Shown here: positions 52,340-59,607 of the stretch, one piece after another
Numbering within the stretch: the stretch's first letter is position 1
Layout: every line of letters starts with the position of its first letter
NCBI RefSeq assembly: GCF_001468465.1
Contig: NZ_LNSA01000013.1
Coordinates: 1-64,000, forward strand
Reading direction: 5' to 3'
DNA: 64,000 nt
Origin: Sphingopyxis sp. H115
GTDB taxonomy: Bacteria > Pseudomonadota > Alphaproteobacteria > Sphingomonadales > Sphingomonadaceae
Position numbers and translations under genes: made by a program
The notes under the pieces: generated by a model
The model's database searches: none
Seen by the model: the letters and a program-made list of their open reading frames with translations, nothing else
What the model was told of the DNA's origin: nothing

Positions 52340-52519
52340 TTAATGCCGGTCCACCTGGGCTATAACGAGCCGGCGAAAAGCAAGCGCATCCACGATGATG
52401 TCCCATGTTTCACCGTTTCCAATGAAGATCCCCATTTCATCGAATTCCCGCCCAACAGGCGGCGCATTGCAAATCATTGTCATTGCTGACATCTCTTGCG
52501 GCGAGGCCATAAGCTGCAT
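52340..52519 (-). CDS. Small hypothetical protein, 59 aa
   Basis: A 59-codon frame divergent from the S9 peptidase gene (ATG 52519, alternative ATG 52510). The text (NAPPVGREFDEMGIFIGNGE, TWDIIVDALAFRRLVIAQVD) is protein-like, with a hydrophobic-aromatic rhythm not typical of a shadow, but the ribosome binding site is weak. Its position next to the peptide cluster is noted; no function can be assigned. Confidence 0.4.
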   Translation of the reverse strand: MQLMASPQEMSAMTMICNAPPVGREFDEMGIFIGNGETWDIIVDALAFRRLVIAQVDRH

Positions 52520-52561
52520 GAGCGACAGGCGAAGGTTAGATCATTATTGCGGGGTGTCGGG

Positions 52562-55138
52562 ATGAACTGGGCTTCACTTTCGCTAGTTGCCATGATTGCG
52601 GGTTTGCCGATGACAGATATCGCGGAAGCAAAGCAACGAGATCTGACGATCGACGACGTTCTAGCCATCGAACGAGTTGATGAGGTTGCCCCGTCGCCCG
52701 ACGGAAGCGTGACTGCCATCGTCGTGCAGCGATCCGCAACCGATGGCGAATCATATGGTCGCACGCACTACGAGATAGACCCGTCGCGGAATGGCGTGTG
52801 GATATCAGGCGAGGGACAGAGCGAAGCTCGAAGAATCGCGCCGCTGGTAGCGAAGGGCGCTGGGTTCTGGTGCGCGCAGTGGTCACCGGATGGCGCCAAG
52901 TTGGCGATGCTGTCGACCCAGGCGGATGGCAGCGAACCGTCTCAGGGGGACAATGTTCGGATCTATGTTTGGGACAAGGCTTCCGGGGCGTTGTCTCGAC
53001 TGGCAAATGAGGCCGTGGTTACGCAGTCGCGATATGGTTCGTGGTTCAACCGCCTTGATGTTCGTCACGCCGGCCAAGATATGGGCAAGGCGAAGACCTG
53101 CAGAGTTGGTGAAGAAAATGCGCCGTTCGCTTGGCTCGACGGTGATCGACTTATGGCCCTTACCCTCGCTGACGGCGAGGTTTCGACGTTGCTCGATGAA
53201 TATTCGAGACCAGTGCGTCACGCAGAACTCACGCGCGAGCGTCTTCTCGACGGGCAAGTGCCGACGGCGACTGCTGTCGGAAGTGGAGACGCAAGGACGA
53301 CATGGCAGCAACCCGCAGGGCAGCCGACTCTTCGTGTCTATTCGGTGTCGAAACGGACCTCCATCGCTCTTGGGCAAATTCCGGATTATCCATTTCGCGG
53401 CGACCTTGCGGTTAGCGTTTCGCCGGACAACCGGTTCGTTGCCATATTGGCGACCGAAGCTGCACTGGCGCCCGGCGCGACTCCCGGCTCGGTCCGGATG
53501 GTCGATAGTTGGCAAGTGCAGAAGCGATTGGGAATCGCCGAGCTCAACCGCGAAAGCAGCGTGCGTTGGGTTGAACTGCCGCAAGAAGCAAAATTGCCGC
53601 TCGAACTGTTTGAGTGGTCGCCCAACGGGCGCAGCGTCGCATTTCGTGCTCGCGCTGACGCGGCCTCGCCGGAAGCGCACTTGTTCCGTCTCGACCTCGA
53701 ATCTGAAAGAATCCGCAGCGTCGGTAACGAGCCAGTCGGGGCGACGTTTCTGAGTTCGCTCTATCCAATTGCCACCCCGGTGCGCTGGCTGGATTCAGAG
53801 CGATTGTTGGTCACGCGGAAGTCGAGTTCGGAGGCGGACGCCCGCGAAGATTGGTTCGTCACGGGAGCAGAGCAGGCGAGTGTTAACATCACTGCAAACT
53901 TGACGACGCCCGCGACACAATTCGTCCAGGGACCGAAGGGCAATCTCTATGGCATAGGGGACGGCAACCTTCTCACCCTAAGCAGCACAACCGGGCAAAT
54001 TGAAACTCGAACGCCCTTGTCCATGCCAGGCGAGACCGCGGTGGTCGGCATCCAGGAGTCGATAATCATCCTGCGAGGCCAAGCCGAAGATGGACGGATC
54101 GTGGTTGCAGCCGTCGACGTTTCCTCGACGCCGGCGGTAGTTTCGAAATTCGAACTTCCCGAAGGTGCCGAGCTGAGCGCCATCAGCGGATCGCCCCCAC
54201 GGGCCAGTTACGTCAATCAGATGTTGGATCGAACCGAGGTCGGCGAATTCGACATTTTGACAGGGAAATCGCGCACTCTAAAATCCATTTCAGGTTATCC
54301 GAAGAACGTGCGCTGGGGCGAGCGCGTGCTTCTCGACTATGTAGGCACCAAAGGCGAGCCGCTGAAGGCCGTAGCCCTGATGCCGCCGGGCTATTCGAGT
54401 GATGTAAAATATCCAGTCTTGACGTGGGTCTATCCCGGCTACCGGGTTTCCGGGGCCGACACCCATGTGCTGGATCCATATCTTCCCGGAATCTACAACC
54501 TGCAACTCTACGCCGCGCGCGGTTATATCGTTTTGGTGCCCTCATTATCGCGCGGTGCCCCCAAAACGGACGAGAATCCCTTCGCGCAAATTACTGCCGA
54601 AACACACGCTGCACTTGATGCACTCATCGCCAAAGGAAATGCAGACCCCAAGCGGGTTGCGATCATGGGACAGAGCAATGGCGGATTTGGCGTCTATGCC
54701 ATTTTGACGCAAAGTGATCGCTTTAAGGCGGGCATTGCAATCGATGGCGTGACAGACTTCGTTGGTTTCTTCTCACAGTTTGACCCCACCAGCCGCGGAT
54801 ACGACGGCATCGAGCATGAAAAGTCGGTCAACTGGGCGATCGCGCAGCGGTTGGATTTCACCGATACTCCGTATCGAGACTACTCCCAATACACGAGCAA
54901 ATCGCCGCTATTTTATGCAAGCCGGATAAATACTCCCTTGCTTCTGGCGCACGGGGAATATGATATACGGGCATCGGCAATTCAGGCGGATCAGCTATTT
55001 TACATGCTTTATTCTCAGAATAAAACAGCAAGGCTCCTGCGCTATTGGGGGGAAAATCACAGCATCAGCCTGTCTCCAGCTAACGTCCGCAATCTCCTTG
55101 ATGAGACATTCACGTGGTTGAGGAAATATGTGAAGTGA
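52562..55138 (+). CDS. Secreted S9 (prolyl-oligopeptidase family) peptidase, lasso-isopeptidase-like
   Basis: 858 aa. Signal peptide 1-23 (cut expected after AEA), an N-terminal beta-propeller region (LAIERVDEVAPSPDGSVTAI) and a C-terminal alpha/beta-hydrolase with the triad S705 (GQSNGGFG), D801 (HGEYDIR) and H833 (ENHSIS). This layout matches S9 peptidases including the lasso-peptide isopeptidases (AtxE2 type) found in alphaproteobacterial lasso clusters. Here it opens a one-strand cluster with exporter, peptides and a cyclase-like enzyme, suggesting it cleaves the modified peptide, outside the cytoplasm if the signal is real. ATG 52562 is chosen because it gives the signal peptide. Confidence 0.8.
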   Translation: MNWASLSLVAMIAGLPMTDIAEAKQRDLTIDDVLAIERVDEVAPSPDGSVTAIVVQRSATDGESYGRTHYEIDPSRNGVWISGEGQSEARRIAPLVAKGAGFWCAQWSPDGAKLAMLSTQADGSEPSQGDNVRIYVWDKASGALSRLANEAVVTQSRYGSWFNRLDVRHAGQDMGKAKTCRVGEENAPFAWLDGDRLMALTLADGEVSTLLDEYSRPVRHAELTRERLLDGQVPTATAVGSGDARTTWQQPAGQPTLRVYSVSKRTSIALGQIPDYPFRGDLAVSVSPDNRFVAILATEAALAPGATPGSVRMVDSWQVQKRLGIAELNRESSVRWVELPQEAKLPLELFEWSPNGRSVAFRARADAASPEAHLFRLDLESERIRSVGNEPVGATFLSSLYPIATPVRWLDSERLLVTRKSSSEADAREDWFVTGAEQASVNITANLTTPATQFVQGPKGNLYGIGDGNLLTLSSTTGQIETRTPLSMPGETAVVGIQESIIILRGQAEDGRIVVAAVDVSSTPAVVSKFELPEGAELSAISGSPPRASYVNQMLDRTEVGEFDILTGKSRTLKSISGYPKNVRWGERVLLDYVGTKGEPLKAVALMPPGYSSDVKYPVLTWVYPGYRVSGADTHVLDPYLPGIYNLQLYAARGYIVLVPSLSRGAPKTDENPFAQITAETHAALDALIAKGNADPKRVAIMGQSNGGFGVYAILTQSDRFKAGIAIDGVTDFVGFFSQFDPTSRGYDGIEHEKSVNWAIAQRLDFTDTPYRDYSQYTSKSPLFYASRINTPLLLAHGEYDIRASAIQADQLFYMLYSQNKTARLLRYWGENHSISLSPANVRNLLDETFTWLRKYVK

Positions 55139-55199
55139 GGTCATCGGTCGATTTTCGTGTTGTCCATCACTCTCATCCGACGCCAACCGGATCGTTTTG

Positions 55200-56417
55200 A
55201 TGTTTCGCGAAGAAGTTATTGAGGGACGGAAGGCAAAGTTTCGGGGACGGGCCTCGATCGCTATTCCGCTGTCATGGCGAATCGTTACAACGTTTGCAGT
55301 AGTCAGCTTGGTCTCGGTGCTCTGTTTTCTGGCGATCACCCCCTTTACGCGATCCGTCACTGTTGAGGGTTCGCTAGCGCGTTCTGCGGGCGTGGCGGAA
55401 ATTGTTGCCCCGCGGCTCGGCACGGTAAGTGATGTCCGGGTGGTGGAAGGGGAACACGTAAAAAAAGGGACGGTGCTCGCGACCTTAGAAACCGACCGTT
55501 ATGGTGAGGGGAGCGAGGGTTTCGGTAAAGTCGTGACCGAGGCAATCGCAGAGCAAGCGAACTTGACGGCCGCCCAAGCGGCTGCGGCGGGTAGCAAATC
55601 CGGCCTGGACGTCCGGTCAGCACAAACCCGGGCAGCGGCGATCGGCGAAGAAATCGCGTTGATTGAAAAGCAGATGGCCGCCCAGCGGGGCCTGATCGAA
55701 ACCGCCGAGCATGACTTAGAGAGAATTCGAGGGATCGCGAAGAACGGATTTATCAGCCGCCGAGACGTGCAGATCCGCGAGGAGACGCTCGTGTCCAGGC
55801 AACTCGCCCTGTCTCAATCCCAGCAACTCTTGGTCTCCCGCCGTCTCGCCAGGGAAGAGGCGTTGAATGAAGCAAATAGCATTCAAGTTGCTGCCCGATC
55901 GGAACAAGCCAGGCTTGCCGTTGCCCGCATGGACTTCGAACGCGCTCGCGCTGAGGCCGAGGGGGATCGATCCTACTCCCTGCGGTCCCCAATTGCTGGA
56001 CGCGTAACGGCCATTGTTGCGAACGTCGGCAAATCCATGCCAGCAGGCGACGTGTTGATGTCGGTAGAACCGTACAGCTCCAAACTCGTCGCGAATTTGC
56101 GCATTCCAAGCGAGGCTGTCGGTTTCGTTCGAGAAGGACAATCAGCGCGCTTGGCGATCGACGCTTTCCCGTACCAGCGATTTGGGCATATCAACGGGAA
56201 GATAATTTCTGTCGCGAGCGCCCCGACGATTGCTCCCGGCGCCGCTGGCAAGCCGTACTTCCTTGCCAAGATAGAGCTCGATGAAACTAGCATCAGGGCG
56301 TTCGGAAGGAGGGAAAGCCTGAAATCTGGCATGTTGGCCGAAGCTAAGGTGGAGATCGCGCGCCAATCGCTCTTCACGTGGCTCTTCGAGCCTCTGTTCG
56401 CCGCGCGGAGCCGATAG
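55200..56417 (+). CDS. HlyD-family periplasmic adaptor (membrane fusion protein)
   Basis: 405 aa. One N-terminal membrane anchor (27-46, RIVTTFAVVSLVSVLCFLAI), a lipoyl-like half (IVAPRLGTVSDVRVVEGEHV), a long coiled-coil hairpin (about 120-250) and the returning lipoyl/barrel segment (SYSLRSPIAGRVTAIVANVG). It would connect the C39-type ABC exporter to an outer-membrane channel such as TolC, which is not encoded here. It resembles CvaA-type adaptors of double-glycine peptide export. It directly precedes the exporter gene with no gap. Confidence 0.9.
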   Translation: MFREEVIEGRKAKFRGRASIAIPLSWRIVTTFAVVSLVSVLCFLAITPFTRSVTVEGSLARSAGVAEIVAPRLGTVSDVRVVEGEHVKKGTVLATLETDRYGEGSEGFGKVVTEAIAEQANLTAAQAAAAGSKSGLDVRSAQTRAAAIGEEIALIEKQMAAQRGLIETAEHDLERIRGIAKNGFISRRDVQIREETLVSRQLALSQSQQLLVSRRLAREEALNEANSIQVAARSEQARLAVARMDFERARAEAEGDRSYSLRSPIAGRVTAIVANVGKSMPAGDVLMSVEPYSSKLVANLRIPSEAVGFVREGQSARLAIDAFPYQRFGHINGKIISVASAPTIAPGAAGKPYFLAKIELDETSIRAFGRRESLKSGMLAEAKVEIARQSLFTWLFEPLFAARSR

Positions 56418-58520
56418 ATGATTGACTTTTTTCCCGCTCGGCAGAAGCGAGTCAGGCTGATCCGACAGACGGAAATAGCCGAATGCGGGCTCGCCTGCAT
56501 TACAATGGTGGCCAATAGCTTCGGGTTTGATACCAATCTGGGCGGAATGCGTAGGCATCTCGCATTCAGTCAGCGCGGGACGACGTTCGCGACGCTGATG
56601 GAGCTCGCCGATCGCGTGGGTCTTGTGTCTCGGGCAGTCGAAGTGCCACTCGAGGGGCTTGAACAGTTATCAACGCCCGCAATCCTGCATTGGGATCTAA
56701 ATCATTTCGTTGTCTTGGAGCGTGTAAGGGGCCAGCGGGCTCTGATTCACGATCCGGCAGGGAATACGCAGTGGGTGCCGCTGACTGAAGTCTCGTTGCA
56801 TTTTACAGGCTATGCGCTTGAGGTTCGGCCAGGCGCCGACTTCGAGCCCCGTCGCGATGCGGAGAAAATGGGGCTTTTTGAGTTGATTAAGGGCACGGTT
56901 GGCCTAAAGTCGGCACTGTTCCAAGTCGTTCTTCTGACCCTATTCTTGCAAGCCTTCGTGCTTGTGTCGCCGTACTATCTCCAAATCTCTGTCGATCGAG
57001 TGATCCCTCAGCAGGACAATGCGCTGTTGATGGCGCTGGCCTTGGGTTTCTGTCTCTTTGTCGTGATCAATGCGGTGGCATCCTGGTTGAGAACCTTGGT
57101 TTTGTTGGTTGCGGGCACGACTTTAGGTTTCAATCTGGCGTCTGACCTCACGCGCCACCTCTTTCGCTTGCCCGTGGACTGGTTCGAGAAGCGGCATACC
57201 GGCGATGTGCTTTCCCGTTTTCGATCCGTAACGCCTATTCAACTGCTTCTCACCGAGGGAGCAATCGCATCGATTGTCGACGGCTTGATGGCCGTTTTCA
57301 CGCTGACGGTGATGTTTTTTTATAGTGGTCTTCTAGCGATCATCGCGCTCGTGTCGTTTGCGGCCTATCTTTTGGTTAGGCTCTACCTGTTTCGCCTGCA
57401 GCGGGACGCTGAGGAGGCATTAATCGTCACGGTAGCCAATGAGCAGACTACACTGATCGAATCCTTAAAGGGCATCACCACCTTGAGGATTTTCGGTCAG
57501 GAAGCCGTGCGGCACGGTTATTGGCAAAATCAACTTGTCGAAGCAACGAATGCAAAAGTTCGTGTTCAGCGGATCGTGGCGCTGCAGCAGTCCCTCAACA
57601 TTCTTATTCTGGGTATCGAGAATGTTGTGGCTGTATGGATCGCGGTGCGATTGATTATCAGCGGCGACGGCTTCAGCGTCGGGATGCTCTTCGCTTATAT
57701 GGCCTATAAAGTGCAGTTTATCGACAAGGCCTCGAAGCTTGTAGATCAGTTGATGGCATTCCGGATGCTCAACCTGCATCTCGAGAGACTTGCTGATATT
57801 GCACTCTCTGACGTGGATCGTACCTTCGAAACAGCGAAGGGCGATGTAAAGGCGGAAGTAGAAACCATAGAGCTGCAGGAGGTTTACTTCCGCTACTCGG
57901 AGAGTGAGCCGCTTGTGCTCGAGAACGTGTCGCTGCGGGTTGACGCAGGGGAGCATGTAGCGATCACGGGGCCATCCGGCGGCGGCAAATCGACATTGCT
58001 GAAGGTTCTTCTCGGCCTGATCGAGCCCACGGACGGCAAACTATTGGTGGATGGGCAGCAGCTCGGCGGACACGCTCTCAAGGCGTATCAGCGGAAGATC
58101 GGAACAGTGCTGCAAGAAGACGAACTCTTCTCGGGCAGCATCGCCCAAAATATCGCGTTGTTCGAAGAGGACATCGATCTGCCCAAGGTACACAGGGTGG
58201 CAACAATCGCATCCATTTCGGATGATATTTTGGCCATGCCACTCCAGTATGACACGTTGGTCGGTGATATGGGCTCGACGCTTTCCGGGGGCCAGAAGCA
58301 ACGCATTTTGCTGGCGCGGGCGCTTTACCGCGAGCCGCAAATTCTTGTCATGGACGAGGGGACAGCGCATCTGGATTCGGCCCACGAAGCGGCCGTCAAC
58401 GCCGCCATCCGTGAATTGAAGATCACGAGAATAGTGGTGGCGCACCGCAAAGAGACGATCGAAAGCGCTCAGCGTATTCTCGTATTGGACAAGCACTCGC
58501 TCAATCCGCAAATAATCTAG
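56418..58520 (+). CDS. C39-peptidase ABC exporter (PCAT, bacteriocin type)
   Basis: 700 aa, starting one base after the HlyD stop. Residues 15-135: peptidase C39 with oxyanion Q17, catalytic C23 (AECGLACITMV), H96 (HWDLNHFVVL) and D112 (HDPAGN). Residues 160-430: six-helix ABC membrane domain. Residues 480-700: nucleotide-binding domain with Walker A GPSGGGKST (about 517), signature LSGGQKQR (about 623) and VMDEGTAHLD. All catalytic residues are present. The family cleaves leaders after GG/GA and exports the peptide in one step; four such peptides follow immediately. Confidence 0.93.
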   Translation: MIDFFPARQKRVRLIRQTEIAECGLACITMVANSFGFDTNLGGMRRHLAFSQRGTTFATLMELADRVGLVSRAVEVPLEGLEQLSTPAILHWDLNHFVVLERVRGQRALIHDPAGNTQWVPLTEVSLHFTGYALEVRPGADFEPRRDAEKMGLFELIKGTVGLKSALFQVVLLTLFLQAFVLVSPYYLQISVDRVIPQQDNALLMALALGFCLFVVINAVASWLRTLVLLVAGTTLGFNLASDLTRHLFRLPVDWFEKRHTGDVLSRFRSVTPIQLLLTEGAIASIVDGLMAVFTLTVMFFYSGLLAIIALVSFAAYLLVRLYLFRLQRDAEEALIVTVANEQTTLIESLKGITTLRIFGQEAVRHGYWQNQLVEATNAKVRVQRIVALQQSLNILILGIENVVAVWIAVRLIISGDGFSVGMLFAYMAYKVQFIDKASKLVDQLMAFRMLNLHLERLADIALSDVDRTFETAKGDVKAEVETIELQEVYFRYSESEPLVLENVSLRVDAGEHVAITGPSGGGKSTLLKVLLGLIEPTDGKLLVDGQQLGGHALKAYQRKIGTVLQEDELFSGSIAQNIALFEEDIDLPKVHRVATIASISDDILAMPLQYDTLVGDMGSTLSGGQKQRILLARALYREPQILVMDEGTAHLDSAHEAAVNAAIRELKITRIVVAHRKETIESAQRILVLDKHSLNPQII

Positions 58521-58633
58521 ATCCCTTTCGTTCCCATAGCAACGCTTTGAGTTCTAATGACTTTGCGCTTGACTCCAACTTTGAGGAAGCGCAGCCTCCC
58601 CTTGCTCTTAAAGGAGCATGAAGGAGAAATCGC

Positions 58634-58789
58634 ATGTTTAAGAAGCAGAGTTCGATTTTCCGTAGCCGACCGCGCGAATTGAGCGCGGAAGAAATGAAGA
58701 AATTGGCGGGAGCGGGGCCTTTCGAGGAGCCGAAGTTCGGAAGCAAAGCCCCGTACGATATGGACTACGCGACGCGCACATTCAATTAA
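58634..58789 (+). CDS. RiPP precursor peptide 1 (51 aa)
   Basis: Leader MFKKQSSIFRSRPRELSAEE followed by MKKLAGA, fitting the double-glycine consensus (L, M, L at -12, -7 and -4 before G-A). Cleavage after GA would release a 24-residue peptide starting GPFEEP and ending KAPYDMDYATRTFN. AAGGAG lies 8 nt upstream of the ATG. It is the first of four tandem peptide genes directly after the C39 exporter. The core has no Cys; the conserved Lys and Asp/Glu residues could be joined by an amide bond. Confidence 0.85.
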   Translation: MFKKQSSIFRSRPRELSAEEMKKLAGAGPFEEPKFGSKAPYDMDYATRTFN

Positions 58790-58863
58790 TTTGCGTTTCG
58801 TTCGCGAGCCGCAGCTTTGCTGTTTTCGTAGCCGCGGATCACATTTTGTAAAGGACGCTGAGC

Positions 58864-59037
58864 ATGTTCAAATTCTCGACGAAGAAGTCTGACGGTTCCG
58901 TATTTCGTAGCCAGCCGCGCGCGTTGAGCGCCGAAGAAATGAAGAAGCTGGCCGGCGCGGGGCCCTTTGAGTTGCCTGCACCCGGTGGAAGCAAGGCTCC
59001 GTACGACATGGATTATGCGACCCGTACATTTAGCTAA
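58864..59037 (+). CDS. RiPP precursor peptide 2 (57 aa)
   Basis: Leader with VFRSQPRALSAEEMKKLAGA, then a predicted 25-residue peptide GPFELPAPGGSKAPYDMDYA ending TRTFS. Nearly the same leader as peptide 1 but a longer N-terminal lead-in (TKKSDGS) and a different linker between GPFE and K-A-P-Y. AAGGA precedes the ATG. Confidence 0.85.
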   Translation: MFKFSTKKSDGSVFRSQPRALSAEEMKKLAGAGPFELPAPGGSKAPYDMDYATRTFS

Positions 59038-59127
59038 GAGCAACATACTCTTCTGAGTCGCCACCAGGCACATAATTGCCCTTTGCGGCCCAAACTCTGG
59101 GCCCCGTTTGCCATCATGGAGAATGAG

Positions 59128-59301
59128 ATGTTCAATCTGAAGAAAGACAGCGGTAGCAATTCGGTTTTCAGGAACCGTCCCCGTGCATTGGCTGCCGACG
59201 AATTGATGACGATCGCTGGCGGTGAGTGGACACGTCCCAAAGACACGATCAGCAAGAAATCCCCGTACGACATGGATTATGCGACGCGCACGTTTGGGTG
59301 A
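59128..59301 (+). CDS. RiPP precursor peptide 3 (57 aa)
   Basis: Canonical double-glycine leader (LAADELMTIAGG: L-12, L-7, I-4, GG) and a 25-residue predicted peptide EWTRPKDTISKKSPYDMDYA ending TRTFG. The start at 59128 has GGAGAATGAG upstream; an upstream in-frame extension is not peptide-like. The mature N-terminus would be Glu, not the Gly usual in lasso peptides. Confidence 0.85.
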   Translation: MFNLKKDSGSNSVFRNRPRALAADELMTIAGGEWTRPKDTISKKSPYDMDYATRTFG

Positions 59302-59337
59302 TACCCCGCGAGCGACGATTGGATGAAAGGATTTCAT

Positions 59338-59499
59338 GTGTTTAAGCTCACGAACAGGAAACCAGCCTCATCGATTTTCCGGAATCGGCCGAGGGCGTTG
59401 GCCGCTGATGAGGTGAAAAATGTCGCCGGTGGTGGAGGCGGTGACCATACATCGAAAAAGGCGCCTTACGACATGGATTATGCGACGCGTCATTTTTGA
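59338..59499 (+). CDS. RiPP precursor peptide 4 (53 aa, GTG start)
   Basis: Frame starting at a GTG at 59338, giving MFKLTNRKPASSIFRNRPRA, then LAADEVKNVAGG and a 21-residue predicted peptide GGGDHTSKKAPYDMDYATRH ending F. The overlapping ATG at 59336 is in another frame. AAAGGA lies upstream. It is the most divergent core (H for T, no residue after the final F) and has a five-glycine run at the cleavage site, so the cut position is uncertain. Confidence 0.8.
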   Translation: MFKLTNRKPASSIFRNRPRALAADEVKNVAGGGGGDHTSKKAPYDMDYATRHF

Positions 59500-59567
59500 T
59501 TAGTCGGCGCTGTATTGTCGGAAGACTGCTCCTAAGCGGCTATCCAATGCAGCGCAGCGGGATTTTG

Positions 59568-59595
59568 GGTGGCACGTTTGTGCCACCTTTTTTTT
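59568..59595 (+). terminator. Intrinsic terminator between the peptide genes and the cyclase-like gene
   Basis: Perfect 8-bp stem GGTGGCAC / GTGCCACC with a GTTT loop, followed by eight T. It ends 12 bp before the cyclase-like ATG, inside the operon, so it should lower cyclase relative to peptide mRNA. Confidence 0.9.
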
Positions 59596-59607
59596 GAGGG
59601 GCGGGCA

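Noticed and set aside
58634..59499. Lanthipeptide or sactipeptide interpretation of the peptides
   Set aside because: The cores contain no cysteine, and no LanM/LanB or radical SAM enzyme is encoded nearby.
59569..59607. GTG start for the cyclase-like gene inside the terminator stem
   Set aside because: It would translate the hairpin; ATG 59608 has a good ribosome binding site and gives a normal N-terminus.
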